DNA from: Ascochyta rabiei
Lineage: Eukaryota; Ascomycota; Dothideomycetes; Pleosporales; Didymellaceae
DNA length: 64,000 bases
Reading direction: 5' to 3'
Assembly (NCBI RefSeq): GCF_004011695.2
Contig: NC_082409.1
Coordinates: 1,488,001 to 1,552,000, forward strand
Below, in pieces: positions 1 to 8,959 of this stretch. A program made the translations under genes and the position numbers. The notes beneath the pieces were generated by a model. That model did no database searches, was not told the origin of the DNA, and saw nothing but the letters and a program-made list of their open reading frames with translations. Within the stretch, counting starts at the first letter, position 1, and the number at the start of each line of letters is the position of its first letter.

Positions 1-417
1 AGTCGCTGTAGGATACGAAACGACATCTGCAGGGTTGTAAGCATGACCCTCTCCCAAGACTCCAAATCGAGCATCTGTCAGACCTTCTGGGTATGGGAAA
101 TCGGTGAAACAGCCCTGACACCAGTCAACCGTATACGCATACTGAAGGCCACCAACGAACTGCAAGCCTACTCTTTCTTTTGAAATATTCACCACGCTGC
201 TTTGAAGCACAGAAGTCTTGTCTTCTTCAGTATACTACCAAATGCCCCCCACATACGGATTCCTGTCGAATCAAGTGGCGTCGAAGCCCTCCTCGAGAAG
301 GTTTTTGAGTGTCACCAGACCAGCAGGGCCTGGCTTGGTCAACAACTTGCTGGAGTTCAAAAGTGGCAGCCGATCACCAAGGCCTATCACCGCTACAGTG
401 GGACGTGCTGTAGCCAT
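1..417 (-). pseudogene. FAD-dependent monooxygenase (FMO-like), 5' part, broken; continues off the left edge
   Basis: The minus strand begins at an ATG at 417 and reads MATARPTVAVIGLG, the start of a Rossmann FAD-binding site. It continues after splicing as GPAGLVTLKNLLEEGFDAT, then a NPYVGG motif, NISKER and GCFTDFPYPE, the expected order for flavin-containing monooxygenases. Three short introns with GT...AG ends restore this order (330-377, 115-171, 27-83). Two in-frame stop codons interrupt exon 2: a TGA right after GFDAT and a TAG after GGIW, where the family has coding residues. I therefore call it a pseudogene. The TAG would fit CAG to TAG decay; the TGA is less easily explained that way. 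The catalytic remainder lies outside the window, so substrate cannot be guessed. A sequencing error is the alternative explanation. Confidence 0.7.
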
Positions 418-1080
418 TGCTCTGTAATAGGCACAATGAGCTGGCTCATGGTGATGGAAGTGCAGAACGTCTTGATCCTGGTGGGTGAAGCCGCTGGTGA
501 TGAATGACTGCGCAGAAGCTTGAAAATATCTCAACATGATCATCAAGCCATATAGCGGCAGAACAGAAGCGGACGATTGCACGCCGTCTTGATGGATTGC
601 TGGTCGCCTGACAACACATCCGGATTCGGAGTAAGGCCAGACGCCGAGTAACCAGCTGTTACAGAGCCGGGTTAAGAGGGCTTGTACGCGAATAGCTATG
701 CAGCTGGACAGGTGGACGACACCGTCTTTTTCACGTGCTTTCCATACCCAAACGAAGATGCAATCAAAGGATAAGAGTTGAAGTCATGGCGTGTAACATT
801 GCCCCGCACCTCGCTTGCACGTCCATCACATCATCCATACAAAGCCGAATCCCTACTTGATGCGGGGCCTGTTGCGACTGTCAGACGCGTGGCGCAAAGT
901 TGCGATTGGACGGCGGGCGCAAGCAGCAAGGCAACAGCGCAACAGACACAGCCCTAGAGCTGCGCCTCAGCATCACCACGGGAAGTGGAGCACTCCACAT
1001 GCTGTATATCTCTTGGCCATCACGACGTCGAGCAGCACCTTCCAAACACGATTATCCAATACCGAACACCCTCATCCATT
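418..1080. other. Intergenic, no gene seen
   Basis: This stretch lies between the divergent starts of the broken monooxygenase (minus) and the PPxY protein (plus). Open frames here are short, overlap each other and resemble no family I recognise. It presumably holds both promoters. Confidence 0.5.
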
Positions 1081-2802
1081 ATGGCAGACAAATCACAACC
1101 CACCGATGTCCCGCACTTGCGCTCATCGCCACCTAGCCCTTCTTTCTCGCCACGCGCGACCTCCATACCAGACGACTCTGAGACTGACTTCACCCCAACA
1201 CCTCTCCACAGCCCTGGAGGCCCTCAATATGAAGACCTTCCGCCCTCGTATGACTTTGCGCTGAGTGATGCACATAGTGGCGCTGCCGCTTTGGACGCCA
1301 GCCAGATGGAGGCCCACCGCGTCAGCGCGAATGAAGGACCTGATGAGCCCGAGGTGTGGGAGTATCGTATGAGAGACGAAGGGGCTGAAGCAGAGGATGT
1401 GAATGAGCATGAACATGCACCTGCCTACGAAGGGCATGTTCCTGTTCAGCATGTTGCGAGTAGCGAGAGCATCCCGGTTGGGAGAATAGGTGACTTCAAT
1501 GCACCACCAGCTGCTACGAGTAGGGGCATTGCGGACGCTGATGATCCTCCGCATTCTGTCCCTCATGCTGGGCCAAGTCCAGGCCACGGATTCCCAGGCG
1601 GCAGAGGTGGTCATCATGGACAGGCATGGTCTCCGTTCGGCGCATCAGGTCACGGTCCTTTCGGCGCACCAGGTCACGGTCCTTTCGGCGCGCCGGGCAT
1701 TGGCCCTTTCGGGCCTCAGGTCGGTCCACGTGATGGTGGAGGACGGTTTGCTCACGGCGGTGGCGGGCGTGGCGGGCGATCTAACCCTTCGCAGGATTGG
1801 TTAGCGCTTGGTCAGAATCTGGGGAAGATGGGAGAAGAGTTTGGGCGACGGATGGGAAATTGGGGAGAGCAGTTTGGACGTCAAGCAGGAGCGGCGGGAG
1901 AGCAGTTTGGAAGACAGGCGGGAGCCCTGGGCCAGCAGATTGGTAGGGACAATGGGGCCTGGGCTGCAGCGTACAGCGGTCGAGCAGCGGCAGTTCAAAG
2001 CACTCATGCTGCTGGGCCAAGTGACGGAGCGAGGAGTGAGCCGCCTCAATACGATGAGCCACCGTCCTATCAAGGCCCTGCGGGAGTGGCAGGTCAAGAG
2101 ACGGGCGTCTTCCACGGCGATCGCAAAATCAACACCTATCCACCAGAGAAAGAAAGCGAGGCGTCGCTCAAGAAAGCATTGGAGAATCGCTCGGAGAAGA
2201 CGGTAGGGAAGCAAAAGGCCGACGACTATGACGACTCCGACGACTCCGACTCATCTATCTGCTCAGACTCGTCTTCTTCTTCTTCCTCCTCCTCAGACAG
2301 TGAAGACGACGACTACAACGACGCGCAAGCCGTGTTCCTCAAGCGCATCGACTCGATCCACCAAGCGGCCGAAGCCGCATCCTCAAAGGGCAAGAAGAGC
2401 GCCTCGGAGATAGCGCACGAGCGGGACCTTGCTATTGCAGCAGCCACGCGCGAAAAGGAAGCCACCGAGCTCAAGATTGCGCAGAAGCAATGCCGACGGA
2501 CGCAGAAGCGGGAGCTACGAAGTCGGAAACGGGAGCTGGCGCGAGCGCATCGGCAGAAAAAGATGGATCTGCGCACCGCGAGTGAAGTGGACGGGAAGGG
2601 CAAGGGCAAGGGGAAAGCGAAGAGGAGTGAAGGGTGGAGGGAGGTGAAGAAGGAGTACAAGGCGCAGAGAAGGGCGTTGAAGCGGGAGAGGGCCGATGCG
2701 AAGAGGGAATGGAAGAGAGAGAAGCGGGAGAGGAAGACGGGGCGGAAAGAGGGGCCTGGGGGCGGCGAGGGGGAGCTGAAGGTTCTCAAGGAGGAGCGTT
2801 GA
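1081..2802 (+). CDS. Disordered PPxY-motif protein with charged C-terminal coiled coil
   Basis: A 573-residue reading frame without introns; function not recognised. I start at the ATG at 1081 (MADKSQPTDVP) rather than the in-frame ATG at 985, because the extra residues look like leader sequence. The N-terminal half is low complexity and rich in Pro, Ser and Gly. It carries PPSY near residue 50 and PPQY and PPSY close together near residues 320-330. PPxY motifs are the established ligands of WW domains such as those of Rsp5/Nedd4 ubiquitin ligases, so a Rsp5 adaptor or substrate role is a reasonable inference. Residues about 180-210 hold three copies of a GHGPFGAP-type octapeptide, and about 240-290 hold repeated QFGRQAG-like units. 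An acidic/serine run near residue 400 precedes a C-terminal region dominated by Lys, Arg and Glu, likely helical. No signal peptide or membrane segment is visible. Confidence 0.75.
   Translation: MADKSQPTDVPHLRSSPPSPSFSPRATSIPDDSETDFTPTPLHSPGGPQYEDLPPSYDFALSDAHSGAAALDASQMEAHRVSANEGPDEPEVWEYRMRDEGAEAEDVNEHEHAPAYEGHVPVQHVASSESIPVGRIGDFNAPPAATSRGIADADDPPHSVPHAGPSPGHGFPGGRGGHHGQAWSPFGASGHGPFGAPGHGPFGAPGIGPFGPQVGPRDGGGRFAHGGGGRGGRSNPSQDWLALGQNLGKMGEEFGRRMGNWGEQFGRQAGAAGEQFGRQAGALGQQIGRDNGAWAAAYSGRAAAVQSTHAAGPSDGARSEPPQYDEPPSYQGPAGVAGQETGVFHGDRKINTYPPEKESEASLKKALENRSEKTVGKQKADDYDDSDDSDSSICSDSSSSSSSSSDSEDDDYNDAQAVFLKRIDSIHQAAEAASSKGKKSASEIAHERDLAIAAATREKEATELKIAQKQCRRTQKRELRSRKRELARAHRQKKMDLRTASEVDGKGKGKGKAKRSEGWREVKKEYKAQRRALKRERADAKREWKREKRERKTGRKEGPGGGEGELKVLKEER
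1641..1712 (+). repeat. 24-bp in-gene tandem repeat, three copies
   Basis: Three near-identical 24-bp units encode the GHGPFGAP-type octapeptide inside the PPxY protein. The first unit has TCA (Ser) where the second has CCA (Pro), and the third unit diverges. Confidence 0.75.
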
Positions 2803-3583
2803 GAGAGTCACGAAAGTAGGCCTGGTCTTATGTGCTCCTTGCAGATAGAATAAACTACATTGCAATAAAGCCTCAGTTCAAGGTGGGTCAGGTGGTATTG
2901 CCTTGCGACGAGAGAGACCAAACACCAGGAACAAGAGAGGGACAACAGTGCGAGATGAAAGCCTCTGCCAGTCCCGACAACAACAGCAACAACAGCAACA
3001 ACAACATAGCGATAGACCCTCTATCCTATCCTAGCAGCGCGCCAAGACACATCAGAAGCACACCATCGCAGCTCATTTCCAGCAGCGCCGATGAATTCGT
3101 GCTTATCCGCACTTGAGCTGTTCATAATCTGAACTCGTGGAGCTGGACCAACGCTTCGTGGGGTGAGAAGAGGCCGAGACCGACTTCGACCATGTGCCCA
3201 AATGCAAACGCGAGCCTGGGTGGATAGCGGACATGGGTGCAGGTTGGCGGTGAGTGCATGCTGCAGCATACGAAGGAATGATTCGTGGTGGTCTGGTGCA
3301 GCGCCAGTATACGCTGGTGGAACATGTAGATGTCGGGGCGCGCGAAGTGCAGGCGTCTTCAACCATGCTCTTTATGCTCTTTATGCTCTTTATGCTCTTT
3401 ATGCTCTTTATGCTCTTTATGCTCTTTATGCTCTTTATGCTCTTTATGCTCTTTATGCTCTTCATGCTCTTCATGCTCTTTATGCTCTTCATGCTCTTCA
3501 CGCTCTTCATGCTCTTCATGCTTTGTCAAAACACGTGGCGAGCAGCGGCCAGAGGTTTGCTTACACTCCCCACTCGGGCGCTC
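2803..3583. other. Region between converging genes, contains a minisatellite
   Basis: This lies between the 3' end of the PPxY protein (plus) and the 3' end of the RRM-like gene (minus). It contains an AAC/CAA-rich run at about 2980-3005 and the large 9-bp tandem repeat at 3364-3520. Long open frames here exist only because of the repeat. Confidence 0.6.
3364..3520. repeat. 9-bp minisatellite (ATGCTCTTT)n, about 17 copies
   Basis: The unit ATGCTCTTT is repeated about 17 times in tandem. The first ten or so copies are perfect; the last ones carry single changes (TTC for TTT, ACG for ATG). The array sits about 60 bp beyond the stop codon of the minus-strand RRM-like gene, so it may be in that gene's 3' untranslated region. 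Because the period is a multiple of three and contains no stop in several frames, it opens long spurious frames on both strands. Confidence 0.95.
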
Positions 3584-4443
3584 TCAGGGCCGTCTGGGGC
3601 TCCTAGGCTGAGCCTGAGCCTCCTCCCACAGGCCTCTCAGACTGGGCATGCCATGTTCGACCCACTTGCTCATGCTCTTCAATACCTTGCTCGGGGTGCG
3701 ATGCGCATGGGGTGGCCGCTTGGTCACGTCACTCAGGCCTGGGTGAGGGACCACCTTGGCCAGGTCCTCCTGGGCCATGCTCTTCATCGGGGTGAACTGT
3801 TTCCACAGCGGCTGTCTCTGGACAAAGTCTTGGTGAACGGCGCGTGACCGGTCGACGGTGACTTGGAACCATTTCGTGGTGGTGGCTCTGGACGCGGGCG
3901 CGGAAAAGGGCATTGGGGTGGGGGTTGTGGGCGTTTGCGCTGGGGCAGAGGCAGAAGCAGAGGCAGAGGCAGAGACAGAGGCAGAGGCAGAGGCAGAGAG
4001 GGCGCGGTTCATGAGCTTGCTGGGGCGCGTCATTTCGGAGAGGTTGTCGGCGGACGAGGCGCGTGGCAGGGAGGCCGGATCTTGCTCTGCCTCTTCGGCC
4101 GCGTACGAGAGCTCGGCGGGGTTGGCGTGGCGCTCAAGAGCGAAGCGCAGGGGCGAGGCGTTGAGGGCTTGTTGCGCGCCGTCGGGGGTGCGGTAGATGG
4201 CGAGCGCAACGTTGTCGGCCGGGTTGTGGTATTCGTACTGGTCGCCGTGTCAGCTCGGCATCGTCGTGGCTGCAGGCCATGGGACGGACGACGCACGCGC
4301 AGGTGCTTGTAGGTGCTGATGTCGCCGAAGCGCTGCAGCACGCGCAGCATCTCTCGGCTCTCCGACAGGTTGGCTGGCCGCGGCACAATACGCAGGTGGA
4401 CGGAGCGCGAGGGCAGATGCGCCGCTGCTCGACGGACAGACAT
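3584..4443 (-). CDS. RRM-like fungal protein, one intron
   Basis: Spliced gene: exon 1 4443-4297, intron 4296-4238 (59 nt, GTGCGT...CAG with a GCTGAC branch site), exon 2 4237-3584; 266 residues. The join is phase 0 and gives YKHLR followed by YEYHNPADNVALAIYR. Residues about 16-85 (HLRIVPRPANLSESREMLRV, then VLQRFGDISTYKHLR, then NVALAIYRTPDGAQQAL) have the strand-helix-strand pattern of an RRM-type fold. This resembles an uncharacterised protein family I recall from Pezizomycotina. The start at 4443 is preferred over the in-frame upstream ATG at 4647, which would add a Gln/Arg repeat-rich leader. The middle carries a Ser-Ala repeat from a 6-bp microsatellite at about 3945-4000. The C-terminal part is basic. 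The RNA target is unknown; a mitochondrial location is possible from the basic N-terminus but unproven. Confidence 0.7.
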
Positions 4444-5142
4444 GGCGGCGGCGGCGGCGGTGGCACGGTGCGGTGCGGTGGTGCGGTGCAGTGCGGTGAG
4501 GCGAGTCCAGCAAGCTGCGCTGCGATGCAAATGCGACCGACCACAACTCGCCGAAAGTGGGTCAGCCTTGCGGTGCTGCTGTCGCTGCTGTCGCTGCTGT
4601 CGCTGCTGTGCTGCCGTGCTGTGGTGCTGTGCCACAAAGGATCGCAATCCCGGGAGCTCCGCAGATCACGTGCAGAGGACCGCAGCCTCGGGTGCATCAT
4701 AAACGTTTGTGCATGCAGAGAGGGCGGGTGTCCATGTGTGGTATTGGGAACGTGGGAACGTGGGAACGTGTGAAGGTGCGATACGGGGTTGTCAAGGTGG
4801 GAAGATACAACACATGTGAATCAGGTGTGAATGCAGAAGTGGTGGCCAGTGGTGGTCAGTGGTGGTCAACATGTGGATAGGCCACATGTAGTGGTGGCTG
4901 CTAGGCCCCGTGTCATGCTAAAACGCCAGGCTCAACCCGTAGGGAGCAGAATAATCACAGAAACCCAGCTCCGGTTCCCCGCGTCCTTTTCGCCGCACTG
5001 GTTCCCAACACACTCTCTCGCTGGTCCGTCCAATCCCCGGTAGCGCTCGCCGTCAAGGCTCGCGTGGTAGATGACGCCGCTCCAAAGAATCGCCCAACGC
5101 CGTCGCAATGCCTGAAAATCAAATGTGCACCTGAGCCACCGT
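4444..5142. other. Intergenic with simple repeats
   Basis: This lies upstream of the RRM-like gene and downstream of the next minus-strand gene. It holds a (CTGTCGCTG)n run at about 4578-4612, a GGGAACGT run of three units at about 4746-4772 and a GTGGTGGTCA-type repeat at about 4840-4870. No supported gene. Confidence 0.6.
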
Positions 5143-5826
5143 CTATTTCGTCTTCCGCCTCTCCTGGACATCCTTTGCCGTGCTCGAGCGCTTTCGCATG
5201 CGGACGTGCTTGCTGACGCGGACGCTGTCATTGTGACGGTCGCCTGCGCGGTAGAGAGGGCGCGAGAACAGGGGCTCTGTCACGCGCAACGGGCAGTCGT
5301 AGTCCATGCCGATGCCCTCGTCGTCTCCCGCTGAGCCAGCGACGAGCGAGGATGTCGAGGGGGAGCAAGAGGCGGATCCGCTGACGCAGCACTGCTCCTC
5401 CTGCTCGATCATGCGCACCAGTTGGGAAATGTCCCTGGCCTGCGAGGAGCAGCACTGCAGACGCGAGTGGGCCTGTCGCTGCATGCGCATGATCGAGGCC
5501 GAGGCGCGGCAGTAGGTGGGTCGCGAGGCCTGCTGGCCGGCGGGGAAGGTGTCGTCGTCGCTGGGGGGAGTGGGTGGGCCGGCAGGGATGTGGTGGGCGC
5601 GCGAGGTGCTGATGAAGAGCTTCTGTCCGCCCAGAAGCTGGGCGAGGTCGCCCATGGTGCACGGCGGCGGTGTCAGCGGCCGGCTGTAGGGGTGCTGAGG
5701 CGTGGCAGGCCTCGAGGTGGGGGAGCAGTTCATGAGGGCTCGCTCGGCTTCGTGGTGGGCGGCCAGCGCGGGTGAGGGGGACGGTGACGGAGCGTCGAAG
5801 GAGAAGTCGCCGAAGAGGTTTGCCAT
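5143..5826 (-). CDS. Conserved small protein with basic, NLS-like C-terminus (function unknown)
   Basis: 227 residues from the ATG at 5826 (MANLFGDFSFDAPSP). The frame stays open upstream to 6159 only because it runs through a 6-bp repeat that would encode Ser-Pro pairs, so I choose the internal ATG. The N-terminal half is Pro/Ser/Thr-rich. Residues about 125-165 (IMRMQRQAHSRLQCCSSQAR, then DISQLVRMIEQEEQC) are a helical core that resembles uncharacterised Pezizomycotina proteins. The C-terminus (RVSKHVRMRKRSSTAKD and a final RRKTK) is strongly basic and looks like a bipartite nuclear localisation signal. No enzyme motif is visible. I do not assign a function. Confidence 0.65.
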   Translation of the reverse strand: MANLFGDFSFDAPSPSPSPALAAHHEAERALMNCSPTSRPATPQHPYSRPLTPPPCTMGDLAQLLGGQKLFISTSRAHHIPAGPPTPPSDDDTFPAGQQASRPTYCRASASIMRMQRQAHSRLQCCSSQARDISQLVRMIEQEEQCCVSGSASCSPSTSSLVAGSAGDDEGIGMDYDCPLRVTEPLFSRPLYRAGDRHNDSVRVSKHVRMRKRSSTAKDVQERRKTK

Positions 5827-5940
5827 GGCTGGCTGCGGTTGTCTGTGCAGGCGTGGGATGTGTTGGGAAGTGCGCAACGTCCAAGTGTTGTCAAGTAGTA
5901 TCCAGCGTGCGGGGTTGCGTTGTGTTGTTGATGTTGATGT

Positions 5941-6079
5941 TGATGATGGTGATGGTGATGGTGATGGTGATGGTGATGGTGATGGTGATGGTGATGGTGA
6001 TGGTGATGGTGATGGTGATGGTGATGGTGATGGTGATGGTGATGGTGATGGTGATGGTGATGGTGATGGTGATGGTGAT
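5941..6079. repeat. Hexanucleotide array (GATGGT)n, about 22 copies
   Basis: A nearly perfect 6-bp tandem array lying 115-250 bp upstream of the chosen ATG of the 5143-5826 gene, hence in its promoter or 5' untranslated region. On the minus strand it reads as Ser-Pro codons in the same frame as the gene with no stop between. Degenerate GATGAT units continue to about 6150. Confidence 0.95.
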
Positions 6080-6401
6080 GATGGTGGAGTGATGGTGATG
6101 ATGACGGTGATGGTGATGGTGATGATGATGATGATCGTGGTGGTGATGATGGTGATCAAGTGCAGAGGGCAGGATCAGCGGCGCTGGCTTCCACCAGGCG
6201 CGGGTGGGAGTGGTGCACAGTTAGTCGCAGCCGATCACCTAGAAGCATCTCCGGTTCAGCCCAGGGCGTGCGCCGTCCGCCATCCGCCATCTGGGTCGCG
6301 CACAACGGGTGATGACGCCCGTGCAGTGGCGAGACCGCGCTTTGATGGGCCGGACAAGCTCCGCGTCTCCACTGCGAGTGGGTCCTGCATCGCCGGACCT
6401 C

Positions 6402-6462
6402 GACACCCTCGACACCCTCGTCACCCTCGTCACCCTCGTCACCCTCGACGCCCTCGACACCC
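6402..6462. repeat. 9-bp tandem repeat CACCCTCG(A/T), about 7 copies
   Basis: Units of CACCCTCGA and CACCCTCGT alternate, with one CGCCCTCGA variant. It lies in the non-genic stretch upstream of the 5143-5826 gene. Confidence 0.85.
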
Positions 6463-6771
6463 TTGATGCGTTTGCACGCAGACGTCGACAGGCATACGGG
6501 CGGACAGCCCTGCTTGAACATCCACCGCTAACCAACCACCACGACTACCCAGTCATCCACGCTCCCTTTGCGTCCAGGGCAATATCGCCACCTGCGTTCG
6601 CACTTTGGGACAGCTCGCAGCCCATCCTTCTTCGACCCTGCCGCCGCCACGCTAACGGGGCTGCATGCATGGCGCTGCAGATCTGGAGAATCGGTTCGCT
6701 CCCTCGCTTCCCACAAGTCAGCTCCCTAGCCCCCCCACTGCAATGTCGACAATAGGGAAAAACTCCGCCCG

Positions 6772-6820
6772 CTTGCGAACATGCGAACATGCAAACATGC
6801 TAGCATGCTAACATGCTAAC
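6772..6820. repeat. 8-bp repeat (NAACATGC)n, about 5 copies
   Basis: Successive units GAACATGC, GAACATGC, AAACATGC, TAGCATGC and TAACATGC. The GCATGC core is palindromic. No associated gene is seen. Confidence 0.8.
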
Positions 6821-8890
6821 TGCGTCTGCCTCTGCTTTGCCTTTTGCCCTCCCTCAACCAGACTCTGGCGTCCACACGTCGTTAGTCCCACCCCTCACAT
6901 CCCTCACATCCCTCCCAGCCTACGCACGACTCATTCGACCTCCACGCCAGTGGCTTCTTGACACGCACCACACTGCAGCCCGCTGATCTAGGCACTGTCC
7001 GCCTCTGCCACGCACAGCAGGCCAGCGTCTTGCACACCTTGCCGCCCACTCCACGCCAGCTTCTTGGAAACAACAGTGCCACTGCCACTTGCCCTGTGAA
7101 ACCGCCGTCCTTCCACCATACCCCTACCTTGCGCGTACTGCATCTTCATGTGGCGGCTCTGAACACGTGCCTCCCCTTTTGTCCCCGGAGCCAATCTCCT
7201 GGGATGCTTGCTTTTGCTTTTCGTGCCTCTTGGGTCGTGTCTACCGGCGGACGTTGTGCCCGAGCCGCATCCTCATCTCCGCTCTCCTATTTACAAACCC
7301 ATTTCCGACATGATTGCGCTCCACATTGTCTGCCCCAAACGGCCAGGCCTTCTTGCTTTGCACGCGTGGCTGACCTGCAGGAGCGCCACACCACGCCCAC
7401 TCAACAAGGCCAATGTCCGCAGCCGTGGCTGGACAAGAAGACCTCCACGGCTTCCCTATAGCTTCCAACAAATACTCTCCTGCATCTTGAAGAGAGGCTA
7501 CAGACAAGACATCCAACTACATCGTCCTGACTCCATCTCAGGTCTGACTTAACAGACATGCAATAACGAATCCTACCTCAGCCAAAGGTTGACTTGGCAG
7601 AGGAGCAAATCTACTTACGCATCCAATCAGAATGCTCGTATGCTTTTACTTTGAGAAAGTGGGAGCACCGGACGCCAGAGCTCAGTCACCCAATTCCGAT
7701 TGGCCAAACGACCTGATCCTCAACCAAGAAGCGCGTTCCGTGGACCGTCTGATCGCTCTGTCTCTTCGGCTCGTGCGGCTGCAGTCGGTCTTCAGCTGAC
7801 ACGTGATCAGCGGCCGGCTAACGCCGGACTCGCCCGTGGCCTAGGTACCAATGCATCTATTAGCTCCAAAAGCCAAGCTCGTTAGCTAAATGCGGCTCCT
7901 GCAGAGAGCTGCTTCCATGTCGGATCATCTACGCAAGCGCCCACGGCTCCTGACCACCCACGTCTACAACTCGGAATGACCGCTGAAGCAACATCGCCAC
8001 GTCCTATTCAAACAAAGACTTATGGTGTCATGTCACGTATCGGTATTGCAGACTACCGACGGCTAGGCTAAGGAGTCCAGCTGTTTATGCTTCCCAGTCA
8101 GCTCGGTGCCACTTCACGGGGAATGCGTGAGTACCCACCGACTTGACCCATCTTTCCCTCTTTCCGTCTAGGCCGACGGAGCGCACCGTAGCGTCGGTGG
8201 TAGTTCATGGACGAAGCGCCTTCTCTGCGCTACTTTGTACGCTACAGATGCTCGTAGACCAAGGCTCTTCATGAAACTTAGTCCTTTCTTCTTTCCTATC
8301 TGATACGTTGCTGCAGTGGTGTAGTTTTGAAGGCTCGTTTGAGTGGCTTCAGTTTGTCTAGCTGGCATGAATATATATATCCAATGGGATAGAGAGGTTA
8401 CAAAGTTACCACGAATAGTTCGGGTTCTGCCTCGATAGTCAGGAAAATGAGGTGGAAACTCGTGAACTCCTCGAGTTCGAGTCGAAGCGTGTCTTTGTTG
8501 CCACCACGCAGTGTTTCTTCCTCTATCAGGCTTATCAGCAGAAAGATCGAGGTCTTGGAGACCATCGATGTGTGCGGAACAGAAGGTTTCGCATTGGATT
8601 CTACCCTCTAAAGCTACTCCAGCACTACACACGTCAGCATCACTAGGGAGCTACCACAAACAAAGAATATGTTACACATCATGCACGGTGTGAACTGACA
8701 CTGAGTTACTTGGAAGGTGTTTCGAATGGCAGCTCGGGAACATGTCAAGACAGAGCAGCGATCAATATTGTCACAAGCATTCTGGTGGGTCCGAAGATTG
8801 TGAGCGCTGATATAGTCACTGATGAATCACAGGAACTAAATATCGAGCCAAATCATTCAAAGAAACAAGACGAATAAATTGGGGTATCTT

Positions 8891-8891
<1 letters not shown>

Positions 8892-8928
<37 letters not shown>
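8892..8928. repeat. CA/TG dinucleotide microsatellite
   Basis: About 18 CA units in a row, 31 bp beyond the stop codon of the UNC93-like transporter, probably in its 3' untranslated region. Confidence 0.95.
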
Positions 8929-8932
<4 letters not shown>

Positions 8933-8959
8933 AATATCAATCTAAACCGGCGGATCCGC

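Larger units (their letters stand above)
5827..8959. other. 3.1-kb stretch without a supported gene
   Basis: This contains the (GATGGT)n array at 5941-6079, a 9-bp CACCCTCG(A/T) repeat at about 6402-6462, an 8-bp ACATGC-type repeat at about 6772-6820 and a CA microsatellite at 8892-8928. Several frames of 60-170 codons occur (for example 6958-7461 and 8168-8632), but their translations show no family resemblance and uneven composition. An unrecognised spliced gene or non-coding RNA cannot be excluded. Confidence 0.5.

Noticed and set aside
815..1264. 149-codon plus-strand frame overlapping the start of the PPxY gene
   Set aside because: Different frame from the better supported gene and no recognisable domain.
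3254..3847. 197-codon frame with a (Met-Leu-Phe)n run
   Set aside because: Its length comes from the 9-bp repeat; flanking residues overlap the antisense RRM-like gene and show no family likeness.
5702..6466. 254-codon frame with (Gly-Asp)n
   Set aside because: Open only through the GATGGT array and antisense to the 5143-5826 gene.
6958..7552. Overlapping plus-strand frames of 115-167 codons
   Set aside because: No start context, no homology I can recognise, and two frames are equally open.
8168..8632. 154-codon minus-strand frame
   Set aside because: Mixed composition, no domain, and an overlapping opposite frame is similarly open.
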